Counted from the stretch's first letter, positions 18,687 through 28,150 are shown. The stretch: 33,175 nt of DNA from Azoarcus taiwanensis (GCF_012910885.1 NZ_WTVM01000035.1:1-33175), one strand, 5' to 3'. Notes: generated from the sequence alone by a model not told the origin. Numbers and translations: made by a program.

Positions 18687-19964
18687 ATGACGAGCACGCC
18701 ACAGCACAACAGCCCTCGCCCGCCCTCACGGTTCACCGGACCGCACGCCGTGCTAATGGCCCTGCGCGACTTCGGCTCCCTGCTCGTTCAGCGCTTCTTC
18801 GCAACCCGTTGCGCCCATGTGGCAGGCAGCCTGACTTACACCACTCTGCTGGCCCTGGTGCCACTGATCACACTTTCACTTGTGCTGTTCAGCAACTTCC
18901 CTGCCTTCTCCGAACTCGGTGCGGCACTGAGCACCTTCCTGCAGAACAACGTGTTGCCGGAAGCGGCCAGCCAGATCGGCGAATACGCAGTGCAATTCTC
19001 CGAGCGTGCGACCAACCTCACGCTCATCGGCACGATCATGCTGATCGTGACCGTACTCCTGCTGCTCAGCACCATCGACGAGGCATTCAACGAAATCTGG
19101 GGGGTACGGCATCCGCGCCCAATCGTCACCCGCATCGCGGTCTATTGGGTCGCGCTCACGCTAGGGCCGATCGCACTCGCAGGCAGTGTCTTCGCCACCG
19201 GCCAGATCGTCGCCACCTCGATCGCGCTGATTGGCGACGACACCCACACGCGCACCCTCGCCACCAATCTGGTGCCGTTGGGTCTGCTCGGCACACTGCT
19301 GACTTTCCTGTATTTCGCGGTGCCCAACCACCCGGTGCGCCTTCTTCACGCCATGGCGGGCGGTTTCTCTGCGGCCTTCGCGTTTCTCATGATGCAACGC
19401 CTGTTTGGCCTCTTCATCACCCTGTCACCAACCTACACCCTGGTCTACGGTGCCTTCGCGGCGGTGCCGATTTTCCTCCTCTGGCTTTACGCTTCCTGGG
19501 TGCTCGTACTGCTGGGCGCAATCTTCGCCGCGACCTTTCCGGAGTTCTTCGAGCGCAAGACGGTGATAAGGCCTTTCCCAGGCGACCAGGCCTGGGCCGC
19601 GACCAACATGCTCACACTCCTGGCCCGCGGACTGAACGAGGGTCACAGCGTGTCATTCGATGCGCTCCACGAAGCCGCGGGACTGTCGAGCGATCAGGCC
19701 GAGGCCCTGCTCGGCCAGATGCAGGACGAATCGTGGATCATTCATTGTGAAGACGAAACCTGGGCCCTGTGCCGTCACCCTGACAGAATCCGTCTCAGTC
19801 ACATCGTCGAACGCTTCGCGCTCGCGCCGGAACGATGGACCAGGCTCTCCGCTTCGCAGGCCGCAACAAACCTGGCCGCGAAGCGGATCAGAACCGCGCT
19901 CGACGACGCCGACATCAGCCTGAGCGAACTCGCGTCCAGAACACCGACGACCAGACCCGCCTGA
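18687..19964 (+). CDS. YihY/BrkB family inner-membrane protein
   Basis: A 425-residue protein of the YihY/UPF0761 (old name ribonuclease BN, now considered not an RNase) family. The membrane core of about six helices covers residues 25-295. It includes the hallmark RCAHVAGSLTYTTLLALVPLITLSLVLF, then FNEIWGVRHPRP, a central block ending YFAVPNHPVRLLHAMAGGFSAAF and VYGAFAAVPIFLLWLYASWVLVLLGA. After it comes a cytosolic C-terminal region (about 300-425) that looks like a winged helix (FDALHEAAGLSSDQAEALLGQMQDESWI). Start chosen at ATG 18687 because upstream codons fall in the non-coding element. Function is not settled; an envelope role is likely. No clear Shine-Dalgarno. Confidence 0.9.
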   Translation: MTSTPQHNSPRPPSRFTGPHAVLMALRDFGSLLVQRFFATRCAHVAGSLTYTTLLALVPLITLSLVLFSNFPAFSELGAALSTFLQNNVLPEAASQIGEYAVQFSERATNLTLIGTIMLIVTVLLLLSTIDEAFNEIWGVRHPRPIVTRIAVYWVALTLGPIALAGSVFATGQIVATSIALIGDDTHTRTLATNLVPLGLLGTLLTFLYFAVPNHPVRLLHAMAGGFSAAFAFLMMQRLFGLFITLSPTYTLVYGAFAAVPIFLLWLYASWVLVLLGAIFAATFPEFFERKTVIRPFPGDQAWAATNMLTLLARGLNEGHSVSFDALHEAAGLSSDQAEALLGQMQDESWIIHCEDETWALCRHPDRIRLSHIVERFALAPERWTRLSASQAATNLAAKRIRTALDDADISLSELASRTPTTRPA

Positions 19965-19985
19965 TTCCGCCGGCGACCGGAATCA
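19962..19985. terminator. Palindrome spanning two convergent stop codons
   Basis: TGATTCCG (19962-19969) and CGGAATCA (19978-19985) form a perfect 8-bp stem with an 8-base loop. The TGA of the YihY gene (19962-19964) and the TGA of the minus-strand gene (19983-19985) are the stem ends. No T-run on either side. Confidence 0.4.
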
Positions 19986-21497
19986 GATCGGGTAGGGATC
20001 GATCTCGTACTGATACAACTCAATATTGGCAGTCTGCATGTCGAGACTCTGCACGCGCCCCTGAGCAACATAGAGTTGCCCGGTTTCGCGCACCATCACG
20101 AAGCGTCTGGACGCGTACGTGCCCGCCGGACTCATGATCGCGTTGTTGCGCCTGCCCTCGCGCGGGGGCAGCAAAAGCGCGGGCGTGGTCGACCGTTCAC
20201 TCGCTCCACGAAATGCCACCGACACTGGCACGCAGCTCTCGGAAACGACCTGCAGACCGAGTTCGACCTCCTCGGGCTTCTCGCTTCGCACCCAGCGCAC
20301 GACACAAATCGACCACGGCTCGCCGATACCGCGCCTCAACGCCAGGGCCATGCCGGCGCTGATGACGCCATGCACCCCGCCAACGCTGATGATCGCGTAG
20401 CCTCCCGGGCTCTCGTTGTACACCATCCACTCGCTGACTTCGTCTCCCGGGCGTCCGCGCTTGTGCATCCGCCAGATCTCACGCAAGCCTTTGCAGACCT
20501 GAACCGTGTAGAGCTTTCTCCGTCGCGGCTGATCCCGGGTTTGCGGCGTCGCCCAGCGCTCGTGCATGCGGTGCAGCAAAGACAGCGCTTCGACCGGGGT
20601 GAGACCAAGCGGCAACCCGGACGAGTCCGACTCGAGGAGTTCTCCATCGCGCTCGATGCCGACCACTTCCGCTTCGGCAATGCGGGCCTCGAGCCACTCG
20701 ATCTGTTCCTGCACCCGCTTGGCGAGCGCCAGCGCGCTGAAAAACAGCACTCGTCCGGTACCCAATGGAGGGCGACGTACCTGTGCAACAGGCGGGTTGT
20801 CCTCACGGGCATTGAGCCAGAACACCGACGACTCGGGCTGGAGCGGACGCCACGACAGTTCGGTGGCGCCAGCGACGACGTCGAGGTAATCATGAACCCA
20901 GGCCAGCTCACGTGCCGTCAGGCTCTCCGGCTGCAGCACCGCTGTTGCCAGCATGCGCTTGTAAGCCCCAAGCAAAGCGCCTACCGAAGGCGACAGTGCC
21001 TGGCCGGGTGCGAGCGCTTCAATCAGTCGATCGTGTCGCAGGAGAAGGCGATTGGCTGTTTTCCACAGTGGATGAGGTGGTTCCACGCCACCCATGCAGG
21101 AGAGAAGAAACGCCTCGCCGACAAGACGCATCTGCCACGCTGCCGCCTCGACGACAGCATCCTCATCGAGCGCTTCCCGCTCCTCGTCGACGTCAAACCG
21201 CAGCCCGACCTCATGCAGGCTGCGCACTATGTCGAGTACGCCGGCATGCACTTCGCGCGCCAGTGGCAGCGTGGCCGCCAATAGTCGAGGTTTGAAACGA
21301 TCGGATATGTCGAGCAATCGTGCAGCCAGACCGCCGATGCAACTGCTGCGCTCAGCCATGGGCGTATCGAGTTCGAGCAGAGCCTTGAGCTGCGCCTGCC
21401 AAGCTGCAAGGTCATCCAGACACTCGGCCGCCGGTTCCGCGGCAAGCCAATCGCGAATGCGCTGTATTTGTGGCCTGGAGTGCGAATCGTCTCTCAT
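19983..21497 (-). CDS. Uncharacterised 504-residue protein with PilZ-like C-terminal region
   Basis: A soluble, mostly helical protein with no signal peptide or membrane segment. The first 300 residues are alpha-rich and not recognised. Near residues 330-400 it has PRRRKLYTV followed, about 40 residues on, by [11 protein letters not shown]. This fits the PilZ pattern (an Arg-rich stretch, then N/DxSxxG), which in true PilZ domains binds cyclic di-GMP. The following [22 protein letters not shown] and [16 protein letters not shown] resemble the beta-barrel of PilZ. I recall similar uncharacterised proteins in Rhodocyclales, but no assigned function. It is convergent with the YihY gene and divergent from rpsP. 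The cyclic di-GMP role is inference. Confidence 0.8.
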   Translation of the reverse strand: MRDDSHSRPQIQRIRDWLAAEPAAECLDDLAAWQAQLKALLELDTPMAERSSCIGGLAARLLDISDRFKPRLLAATLPLAREVHAGVLDIVRSLHEVGLRFDVDEEREALDEDAVVEAAAWQMRLVGEAFLLSCMGGVEPPHPLWKTANRLLLRHDRLIEALAPGQALSPSVGALLGAYKRMLATAVLQPESLTARELAWVHDYLDVVAGATELSWRPLQPESSVFWLNAREDNPPVAQVRRPPLGTGRVLFFSALALAKRVQEQIEWLEARIAEAEVVGIERDGELLESDSSGLPLGLTPVEALSLLHRMHERWATPQTRDQPRRRKLYTVQVCKGLREIWRMHKRGRPGDEVSEWMVYNESPGGYAIISVGGVHGVISAGMALALRRGIGEPWSICVVRWVRSEKPEEVELGLQVVSESCVPVSVAFRGASERSTTPALLLPPREGRRNNAIMSPAGTYASRRFVMVRETGQLYVAQGRVQSLDMQTANIELYQYEIDPYPI

Positions 21498-21638
21498 GAG
21501 TCCTGCGCAGCCATTGTTGTTCGTAGATAAACCGGAGCTCGACCGCCATTCTATTCACTTTGTCGGATACATGGCGAGCTCAGTCACTACTCGCCTTGCG
21601 ACTCTGGACAACTCGGTACCTCTTTGTGAAACCAGCCG

Positions 21639-21667
21639 TTGCCTAAAGTTCGAACTTCTTCTAAAAT
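21639..21667 (+). promoter_or_regulatory. Promoter of the rpsP operon
   Basis: TTGCCT (21639-21644), a 17-base spacer and TAAAAT (21662-21667). The leader to the rpsP ATG at 21706 would be about 32 bases. It is the best sigma-70 match in the 208-base gap, whose remaining bases (21498-21638) show nothing I can identify. Confidence 0.65.
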
Positions 21668-21705
21668 GTGCGGCTTTTCCCAGTCACCTTCAGGACACCC
21701 AGAAC

Positions 21706-21957
21706 ATGGTCGTCATTCGCCTTGCCCGTGGTGGCGCCAAGAAGCGCCCTTTCTACAGCATCGTCGCAGCCGACAAGCGTAACCGTCGCGACGGGCGCTT
21801 CATCGAGCGCGTCGGGTTCTACAATCCGTTTGGTTCGGGCGCCGAGCAGGGTCTCGTCATCAACGCCGAGCGCCTCCAGTACTGGACGCAAAACGGTGCC
21901 CAGGTGTCGCCTACCGTCGCCCGCCTGATCAAGCAGGCCGGCAAAGCCGCCGCCTGA
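21706..21957 (+). CDS. rpsP: 30S ribosomal protein S16
   Basis: Small-subunit ribosomal protein needed for 30S assembly. 83 residues, typical. It reads [17 protein letters not shown] and continues with [23 protein letters not shown], the S16 signature, then [25 protein letters not shown] 21706 is clear; the frame is open far upstream, but that part is antisense to the preceding gene. First gene of the rpsP-rimM-trmD-rplS operon; rimM follows after 19 bases. Confidence 0.98.
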   Translation: MVVIRLARGGAKKRPFYSIVAADKRNRRDGRFIERVGFYNPFGSGAEQGLVINAERLQYWTQNGAQVSPTVARLIKQAGKAAA

Positions 21958-21976
21958 CGCAACAACCATCGCCGAC

Positions 21977-22483
21977 ATGATGGTCTTGGGGCGGGTTTCC
22001 GCCCCTTTCGGCATCAAGGGCTGGCTGAAGATCCAGCCCTTTGGCGACGATCCGCTGAGTTGGGCCGAGATGCCCGAATGGTGGATCTCGCCCGACGCCG
22101 ACGCACCCCCGGAGCAGTGGCGGGCGACCCGCCAGCTGGCTTGCCAGCAACACGGGCCCGGCCTCATCGTTCAACTGGAAGTTTCCCCCGATCGCAACTC
22201 GGCCGAAGCCTTGAAGGGCTGGTTCGTCGGCGCGCCACGCGAGGCAATGCCTGCTCCCGCGGATGATGAATACTTCTGGGGCGACCTCATCGGAATGCAG
22301 GTAGTCAATCTCGCTGGTGAATCACTCGGCAAGGTCGACAGCCTTCTAAGCACCGGCGCGCATGACGTGCTGCGCATCATCGACGACGAATCCGAGCGAC
22401 TGATTCCGTTCGTGGCCAACTACGTCATCGAAGTCGATGCCAAAGACGGCTACATTCGGGTCGATTGGCAGAAAGACTGGTGA
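21977..22483 (+). CDS. rimM: Ribosome maturation factor RimM
   Basis: Assists late maturation of the 30S head and binds S19. 168 residues. The N-terminal RimM domain is [21 protein letters not shown], and the C-terminal PRC-barrel is [36 protein letters not shown], ending [29 protein letters not shown] at the start leaves one residue of ambiguity. Second gene of the S16 operon. Confidence 0.97.
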   Translation: MMVLGRVSAPFGIKGWLKIQPFGDDPLSWAEMPEWWISPDADAPPEQWRATRQLACQQHGPGLIVQLEVSPDRNSAEALKGWFVGAPREAMPAPADDEYFWGDLIGMQVVNLAGESLGKVDSLLSTGAHDVLRIIDDESERLIPFVANYVIEVDAKDGYIRVDWQKDW

Positions 22484-22559
22484 CCAACGGACGCCCATGG
22501 GGCATCCAGTGCAGCTGCCGCACACGTTGCATGTCACGACCCGAGTCTCGGCGAACACC

Positions 22560-23324
22560 ATGAATCGCAGACGCTACGATGTCGTCACCCTGTTCCCCGA
22601 GATGTTCGCGGCGCTCACGGGCAGCGGCATCACACGGCGTGCGCAAGAGCGCGAGTTGTACCAAATCGCGTTTCACAATCCGCGCGACTACACCAGCAAC
22701 CCGCATCGCAACGTCGACGATCGCCCCTATGGTGGCGGCCCGGGGATGGTGATGATGGCAGAGCCGCTCGAGCTCGCGATCACCCAGGCGCGATCGGAGC
22801 AACTGCAAACTCTCGGCACCTCCGGCCCAGTCATTTATCTATCACCCCAGGGACGACCACTCGATCACGAACGCGTCAAATCCCTGAGTGCGGAACCGTC
22901 TCTGACCCTGCTCTGCGGACGTTACGAAGGGGTGGACCAGCGCGTGCTCGACCGCTGCGTCGACGAGGAGATTTCACTCGGCGACTTCGTATTGTCCGGC
23001 GGCGAGCTGCCAGCGATGGTCCTTCTGGACGCAATCATCCGCCTCCTGCCCGGAGCCCTGAACGATGCGAGTTCGGCCGAGCAGGATTCTTTTGCCGACG
23101 GCTTGCTGGATTGCCCCCACTACACCCGCCCCGAGGTCTATCACGGCCTGGCGGTGCCAGAGGTGCTCTTGTCCGGCAATCACGCGGAGATTCGTCGCTG
23201 GCGACTCGCGCAGTCGCTGAAACTCACCCGCGAACGCCGCCCGGAGTTGCTGGACGCCCGCGAGCTCAGCAAGGAAGAGCAGTTAATGCTTGCCAAACTC
23301 GACGCTTCAAAGGAAAATGCTTGA
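22560..23324 (+). CDS. trmD: tRNA (guanine-37-N1)-methyltransferase TrmD
   Basis: SPOUT-class enzyme methylating G37 next to the anticodon, which prevents +1 frameshifting; essential in most bacteria. 254 residues. Signatures: [37 protein letters not shown], the knot [12 protein letters not shown] and [30 protein letters not shown], then [31 protein letters not shown] 22560 ([12 protein letters not shown]) fits the family start; an in-frame ATG at 22497 is possible, and neither has a strong ribosome site. Third gene of the operon. Confidence 0.96.
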   Translation: MNRRRYDVVTLFPEMFAALTGSGITRRAQERELYQIAFHNPRDYTSNPHRNVDDRPYGGGPGMVMMAEPLELAITQARSEQLQTLGTSGPVIYLSPQGRPLDHERVKSLSAEPSLTLLCGRYEGVDQRVLDRCVDEEISLGDFVLSGGELPAMVLLDAIIRLLPGALNDASSAEQDSFADGLLDCPHYTRPEVYHGLAVPEVLLSGNHAEIRRWRLAQSLKLTRERRPELLDARELSKEEQLMLAKLDASKENA

Positions 23325-23402
23325 TTTTTCGCGGCCCGAGAAATCGGGAAGTGGAAAGAAGCGGTTGCCGTAAGACTATCTTGCGTGCAGCCGATAACAA
23401 AC

Positions 23403-23435
23403 GGCGCCCAACAGGTCAAACCTGCTCTGCGCGCC
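23403..23435 (+). promoter_or_regulatory. Hairpin in the rplS leader
   Basis: In the 146-base gap between trmD and rplS, CAGGT (23412-23416) pairs with ACCTG (23420-23424) and, outside an internal loop, GGCGC (23403-23407) pairs with GCGCC (23431-23435). It lies 36 bases before the rplS start and could control L19 synthesis separately from trmD. No known motif is recognised. Confidence 0.35.
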
Positions 23436-23470
23436 AGGCCAAAGGCCATTGAAACCATTCGGAGCACATG

Positions 23471-23851
23471 ATGAATCTGATTCAACAACTCGAGCAGGAA
23501 GAAATCGCCCGCCTGACTGAAGGCAAATCGATCCCGGCATTCGCCCCTGGCGACACCGTCGTGGTTCAGGTGAAGGTCAAGGAAGGCAACCGCGAGCGTC
23601 TGCAGGCCTACGAAGGTGTCGTCATTGCCAAGCGCAATCGCGGCCTGAACTCCTCCTTCATCGTCCGCAAGATTTCTGCCGGCGAAGGCGTCGAGCGTAC
23701 TTTCCAGACCTACTCGCCGCTGATCGGCTCGATCGAAGTCAAGCGCCGTGGCGATGTGCGCCGCGCCAAGCTCTATTATCTCCGCGACCGCTCCGGCAAG
23801 TCCGCGCGCATCAAGGAAAAGCTCAACTACAAGGCGCCCAAGTCGGCGTAA
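23471..23851 (+). CDS. rplS: 50S ribosomal protein L19
   Basis: Large-subunit protein at the 30S-50S interface. 126 residues. It reads [96 protein letters not shown], all standard L19. The second of two adjacent ATGs (23471) fits the family and gives better spacing from GGAG (23461-23464) than the first (23468). Last gene of the S16 operon; a terminator follows. Confidence 0.97.
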   Translation: MNLIQQLEQEEIARLTEGKSIPAFAPGDTVVVQVKVKEGNRERLQAYEGVVIAKRNRGLNSSFIVRKISAGEGVERTFQTYSPLIGSIEVKRRGDVRRAKLYYLRDRSGKSARIKEKLNYKAPKSA

Positions 23852-23894
23852 GGTGTTGGCACCGCCTGCGGGCGGTACGCTTTACCTGGAGAAC

Positions 23895-23919
23895 AAAACG
23901 GGCCACGCGGCCCGTTTTT
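23895..23919 (+). terminator. Intrinsic terminator after rplS
   Basis: AAAACGGGCC (23895-23904) pairs perfectly with GGCCCGTTTT (23909-23918), 4-base loop, with a run of five T. Being A/T-flanked on both sides it can also serve the convergent lptG. A second hairpin, ACCGCC/GGCGGT (23861-23876), precedes it. Confidence 0.92.
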
Positions 23920-23941
23920 GCTTTTCAGCGCTACCGCTGCA

Positions 23942-25021
23942 TCAGCGGCGCTCGACGACAAAAAGCATGGTCGCAGCTGCCGCCAGAAACAGCAGGCTGG
24001 GGGTCAGGGCCGCAAACGCCGGCATCCAGCCGTGGATCACGCCGAGGTTCGAGAACAATCCGTTCAGCAGGTGGAAGGTCACCCCGAGCATGACGCCGAC
24101 GAACACCTTGACGCTCACCGCACTGGCGCGACCATGGCCCATCGCGAACGGCACCGCAAGCGCCATCATGACCAGCACCGCAAGCGGGTAGACGATCTTC
24201 TTCCACAGCGCAATCTCGAATCGGTCGGCATTCTGCCGGTTCTCGCGAAGGTGGTTGATGTAGGCAAACAGCGTGGCCACGGACATGCGCTCCGGCGCCA
24301 CCATCAGCACGCTCAACACCTCCGGCGACAACTCCGACCGCCAGTCGATACGCTCGAGCGTGGCAACTTCCGTGCGTTCGTCCGAGAAACGCGTCTGCAC
24401 GACATCGGTAAAGCGCCAGGTCTTGGTCTCGGCATCATAGCGCCCCACTGCCGCCTCGCTCAGCGACAGCAGGACCTGGTCGCGATCGAACTCAAATACC
24501 CTCACGCCCTCCATCGTGCGATCAGGCTGTAGCGTCCGCACATTCACCACCCGGGCGCCGTCCTTGACCCACAGACCGGTACGCAGCTGTTGTGAGACCG
24601 TTGAGCCGGTTGCGGTCAGGCGCCACTGCTGCGCGGTTCGTTCGGCCGGCGGCGCAATGTACTCACCGAAGACGAAGGTCAGCGCAACGAAGACCATGCC
24701 CACCAGACCGAGGGAACGCAGCAGGTGCGCGGTGGACATCCCCGATGCCCGCATGACGGTGATCTCCGAGTTCTTGGCGAGCGCGGTGCTCGCATACAAA
24801 CTCGCGGTCAAGACCACGATCGGCATCAGCTCGTAGACCCGTCCCGGCAGCAACAACAGCACATCGACCAGCGCATGGTGCGCCTCATAACCGTCCTGAC
24901 CGATCGAGTCGAGCTCGTTGACGAAGTCGAAGAACGCAAACAGCCCCAGAAACGCCACCATCACCAGCGCGGTGGCGGCTGCTATCTCACGCGCGATATA
25001 CGCTGCAAGGACCCGGCTCAC
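23942..25021 (-). CDS. lptG: LPS export ABC transporter permease LptG
   Basis: Inner-membrane permease of the LptB2FGC complex, which extracts lipopolysaccharide and passes it to the LptA bridge. 359 residues: three N-terminal helices (from RVLAAYIAREIAAATALVMVAF; then LMPIVVLTASLYASTALAKNSEITVMRASGMS, the coupling region, and LGLVGMVFVALTFVFGEYIAP), a periplasmic jelly-roll (about 120-265), then three C-terminal helices (WKKIVYPLAVLVMMALAVPFA onward). The start is a GTG (25019-25021) overlapping the lptF stop as GTGA, with GGAGG just upstream. The frame is open further, but that part is antisense or out of frame to lptF. Confidence 0.95.
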   Translation of the reverse strand: MSRVLAAYIAREIAAATALVMVAFLGLFAFFDFVNELDSIGQDGYEAHHALVDVLLLLPGRVYELMPIVVLTASLYASTALAKNSEITVMRASGMSTAHLLRSLGLVGMVFVALTFVFGEYIAPPAERTAQQWRLTATGSTVSQQLRTGLWVKDGARVVNVRTLQPDRTMEGVRVFEFDRDQVLLSLSEAAVGRYDAETKTWRFTDVVQTRFSDERTEVATLERIDWRSELSPEVLSVLMVAPERMSVATLFAYINHLRENRQNADRFEIALWKKIVYPLAVLVMMALAVPFAMGHGRASAVSVKVFVGVMLGVTFHLLNGLFSNLGVIHGWMPAFAALTPSLLFLAAAATMLFVVERR

Positions 25022-26097
25022 GCGCGCGCCCTCCAGAATGGCGATACCGCCAGACGTCGGTAGAACATCAGCGCAAGCACGCAGACGACGATCAGGTGCG
25101 GCAACACCACGGCGAGCCCGAACTGCACGCGCCCCTGCGTCACCCACGCCTCGCTGACGCTGATGATGTTGCTATACACAAGAAAGGCGAGAATGGCGAA
25201 GATGAGGTTTGTGCTTCTGCCGGCACGTGGATTGACGAAGGACAGCGGTATCGCGAGCACGGCAAGCAGTAACGCAGCGACCGGAAGTCCGATGCGCCCG
25301 GCCAGTTCGCCCAGGTTCCGCTTGCTCGGTTGCGCAAGCAAGTCACGAGTCGGCGTCGCCTTGGCACGGACCGTGGGACTGACCGCTTCGCGCTCTTCGA
25401 TGAGTACCTCGTAGCGCTCGAACTCCACAACGCGGAATCCGGCGGTTCCCGGCACTCCGTCATAGCGGCGCCCATGCTCCAGAATCACGAAGCGGTCTCC
25501 TCGGTCATCGACGATCACCGAGCCGGTCGCCGAGGCGATCAGCGTGAGGCGCCCCGCCTCCTCGGAGCTGACGAACACGTTGCGCAGCCGCCCGTCTTCG
25601 GCCGCGCCGGTTTCGACAAAGAACACCCTCGTACCGCCGGCGGATTCACGAAAGATGCCGGGTGCCACGCGGGTGGTATCGTCCCGCTGCTCGAGTGCCG
25701 AGCGATAGGCTTCGCTTTGCATGTTCGCCCAGGGCGTCACCATCAGCGTGAGAACGCCGATGACAACGACCACCGGAATCGCGAACTGGAGCACCGGACG
25801 AATGAAGGCGGTCAGCGGCAAGCCTGCCGCGAACCACACAACCATTTCGGAATCGCGGTAGCTCCGGGACAAGGGCAGCAGCACCGCTATGAAAAGCGTC
25901 AGTGCCAGCACGATCGGAAGCTGAGCCAGCGCACCAAAACCAATCAGCGCAACCACCGCATCCGGCGGCACCCGCCCGCCTGCTGCCTGACCGAGCAGAC
26001 GGATGAGCACCATCGTCACGAGAATGGCGAAAAGTGCGACGAACACGCCCGCAGCCGCATGGCGAAACTCGCGTCGTATTGCGCGGCGAAAAATCAT
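25018..26097 (-). CDS. lptF: LPS export ABC transporter permease LptF
   Basis: Partner permease of LptG in the LPS export complex. 359 residues, from ATG 26097 (MIFRRAIRREFRHAAAGVFVALF). The first helices are followed by LPIVLALTLFIAVLLPLSRSYRDSEMVVWFAAGLPL, the LptB-coupling segment, a periplasmic domain (about 120-255) with PTRDLLAQPSKRNLGELAGRIGLPVAAL, and final helices ending FYRRLAVSPFWRARA. The start was trimmed from a longer open frame that runs antisense into pepA. It is divergent from pepA, as in E. coli. Confidence 0.95.
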   Translation of the reverse strand: MIFRRAIRREFRHAAAGVFVALFAILVTMVLIRLLGQAAGGRVPPDAVVALIGFGALAQLPIVLALTLFIAVLLPLSRSYRDSEMVVWFAAGLPLTAFIRPVLQFAIPVVVVIGVLTLMVTPWANMQSEAYRSALEQRDDTTRVAPGIFRESAGGTRVFFVETGAAEDGRLRNVFVSSEEAGRLTLIASATGSVIVDDRGDRFVILEHGRRYDGVPGTAGFRVVEFERYEVLIEEREAVSPTVRAKATPTRDLLAQPSKRNLGELAGRIGLPVAALLLAVLAIPLSFVNPRAGRSTNLIFAILAFLVYSNIISVSEAWVTQGRVQFGLAVVLPHLIVVCVLALMFYRRLAVSPFWRARA

Positions 26098-26138
26098 TGC
26101 GTGGGTAGCCAGCCGGACAAGAGGTAGAACAGCGCTTT

Positions 26139-26168
26139 TTGACTGTGCCGGGACCGAAGGGCCATAAT
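26139..26168 (+). promoter_or_regulatory. Putative pepA promoter
   Basis: TTGACT (26139-26144), 18-base spacer, CATAAT (26163-26168), in the 111-base divergent region between lptF and pepA. The leader would be about 33 bases. Confidence 0.6.
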
Positions 26169-26208
26169 CGACGCTCGTCCCGCGCTGGACATCGTTCAAG
26201 GAGTAGCC

Positions 26209-27699
26209 GTGGAATTTACCATAAAGACCGCACGCCCGGAGAAGCTCAAGACCGGAACCCTCGCCATACTCACCTTCGCCGACGGCGACCTCGTGGGGGC
26301 AGCGGCCGCGCTGGACAGCGCCAGTGACGGTCGCCTGGTGCGGCTCATCGCGCGCGGAGATCTCGAGGCGCGTGCAGGCGCGACCCTGGTGATCCCGGAG
26401 TTGCCGGGTGCCGCTGCCCAGCGCGTGCTGGTCGCGAGTCTCGGCAAGCGCGAGGAGTTCAAGGAGAAGTCCTGGCGCGATGCAATCGTGGCCGTTGCAA
26501 AAGCACTGGCAAGCGGCCCCGCCGGCGAGGCGGCGGTATGTGTTGACGAAATCGAGTTGGGTGGTCGCGACCTTGAATGGATGCTTCAGCAAGCGACAAG
26601 AGCCATCGCGGACGGCAGCTATCGCTTCGACACGACCAAGTCGGCAAAGAATGGGGGATCGAAGAAGGGCGCTTCCAAGCTCACCCTGGTGACCGCACAG
26701 AAAGCCTCCGAGGGAATGAAACGGGCTGTCGAGCACGGCAGCGCGGTCGCCCAAGGCATGGCGCTCGCACGCGAACTGGGCAACCTGCCCGGGAATATCT
26801 GCACGCCGAGCCACCTTGCCGAAACCGCGGTCGGTCTCGGCAAGCAGTTCAAGTTCAAGGTCGAGGTGCTCGAGCGCAAGGATATGGAAAAGCTCGGCAT
26901 GGGCTCGCTGCTATCGGTCGCCAAAGGCTCGGAACAGCCGCCCAAGTTCATCGTCATGCACTACAAAGGCGGGAAGGCCCGCAAGGCACCGATCGTTCTG
27001 GTCGGCAAGGGCATCACCTTCGACACCGGCGGCATATCGCTCAAGCCTGCTGCCGAGATGGACGAGATGAAGTTCGACATGTGCGGCGCGGCTGGCGTGC
27101 TCGGCACCTTCAAGGCACTCGCCACGATGCAGCTCCCGCTCAACGTCGTGGGCATCATCCCGGCCACCGAGAACATGCCGGGCGGACGGGCGAGCAAGCC
27201 GGGCGACGTGGTGACCTCCATGAGCGGCCAGACCATCGAGGTGCTCAACACCGACGCCGAAGGCCGGCTCATCCTGTGCGACGCGCTGACCTATGCCGAG
27301 CGCTTCAAGCCGGAGTGCGTGATCGACCTGGCCACCCTCACCGGAGCCTGCGTCGTCGCCCTTGGCAAGATCCCGAGCGGACTGCTCGCCAACGACGACG
27401 CGCTCGCGCAGGAGCTGCTCGCCTGCGGTCAACGCTCCGGCGACCGCGCCTGGCAACTGCCGCTGTGGGACGAATACCAGGAGCTGTTGAAGAGCAATTT
27501 TGCCGACATGGCCAACATCGGCGGTCGCTACGGCGGCACCATCACCGCGGCGTGCTTCCTGTCCCGTTTCGCCAAGACCTACAAGTGGGCCCACCTCGAC
27601 ATTGCCGGCACCGCCTGGTTGTCCGGTGAGGCGAAGGGCGCGACCGGTCGCCCGGTGCCGTTGCTGAGCGAGTTCCTGATTCAGCGCGCGGCATCATAA
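26209..27699 (+). CDS. pepA: Leucyl aminopeptidase (M17 family)
   Basis: Hexameric two-metal cytosolic aminopeptidase; in E. coli PepA also binds DNA in Xer recombination and carAB control. 496 residues. The GTG start (26209) has AAGGAG five to six bases upstream. The N-terminal domain (1-165) is less conserved. The catalytic domain has LGNLPGNICTPSHLAE, VGKGITFDTGGISLKPAAEMDEMKFDMCGAA with metal ligands Lys and Asp, and the family signature NTDAEGRL, followed by DALTYAER, IDLATLTGACVVALG and WAHLDIAGTAW. The holC gene follows after 13 bases, so they form an operon. Confidence 0.97.
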   Translation: MEFTIKTARPEKLKTGTLAILTFADGDLVGAAAALDSASDGRLVRLIARGDLEARAGATLVIPELPGAAAQRVLVASLGKREEFKEKSWRDAIVAVAKALASGPAGEAAVCVDEIELGGRDLEWMLQQATRAIADGSYRFDTTKSAKNGGSKKGASKLTLVTAQKASEGMKRAVEHGSAVAQGMALARELGNLPGNICTPSHLAETAVGLGKQFKFKVEVLERKDMEKLGMGSLLSVAKGSEQPPKFIVMHYKGGKARKAPIVLVGKGITFDTGGISLKPAAEMDEMKFDMCGAAGVLGTFKALATMQLPLNVVGIIPATENMPGGRASKPGDVVTSMSGQTIEVLNTDAEGRLILCDALTYAERFKPECVIDLATLTGACVVALGKIPSGLLANDDALAQELLACGQRSGDRAWQLPLWDEYQELLKSNFADMANIGGRYGGTITAACFLSRFAKTYKWAHLDIAGTAWLSGEAKGATGRPVPLLSEFLIQRAAS

Positions 27700-27712
27700 G
27701 AAGGCCGTCACC

Positions 27713-28150
27713 ATGACGAGCGTCCAGTTCTACCACAACGCGGCCAACCCGCTGGCGCTCGCCTGTGAACTGGTCGCTCGCGCCTACGCGAGCGGCCGCC
27801 GCATCGCGGTCAGGACGGCCGACGCGGCAAGTGCGAAGCACCTTGACGACGCGCTGTGGACCTTCCAGCCCGGCGGCTTCATCCCGCATGTGCAACTCGG
27901 CACGCCACTCAGCCGCGAGACACCTGTCGTCGTCGCACACGCTCAAACCGCCAGCGACTGGCCACACCACGACCTGCTCTTCAATCTCGCGAACGACGCC
28001 CCGGCTGACTTCTGCGAGTTCCGCACGGTGGTCGAGATCGTTGGCCAGGGCGATGACGACCGATTCGCGGCCCGTGCCCGCTGGATGCATTACAAGTCGC
28101 AAGGAGCTGAGATGAAGGCCTTCGATGCCGTTCTCAGGGAACGAATATGA
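27713..28150 (+). CDS. holC: DNA polymerase III chi subunit HolC
   Basis: Part of the clamp-loader complex; chi links the replisome to single-strand-binding protein. 145 residues, near E. coli HolC (147). Features: VQFYHNAANPLALACELVARAYASGRRIAVR, LDDALWTFQPGGFIPH, PVVVAH and LLFNLANDAPADFCEFRTVVEIVGQGDDDRFAARARWMHYKSQGAEM, all typical. The position between pepA and valS matches E. coli. It overlaps the next gene by ATGA (28147-28150). Confidence 0.96.
   Translation: MTSVQFYHNAANPLALACELVARAYASGRRIAVRTADAASAKHLDDALWTFQPGGFIPHVQLGTPLSRETPVVVAHAQTASDWPHHDLLFNLANDAPADFCEFRTVVEIVGQGDDDRFAARARWMHYKSQGAEMKAFDAVLRERI

Noticed and set aside
20076-21284. 402-codon plus-strand frame opposite the PilZ-like protein
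   Set aside because: Arg/His-rich antisense frame. The minus-strand frame is longer, ends precisely at the convergent hairpin and shows ordinary protein composition.
26577-27629. 350-codon frame inside pepA in another phase
   Set aside because: Very Arg-rich shadow of pepA.
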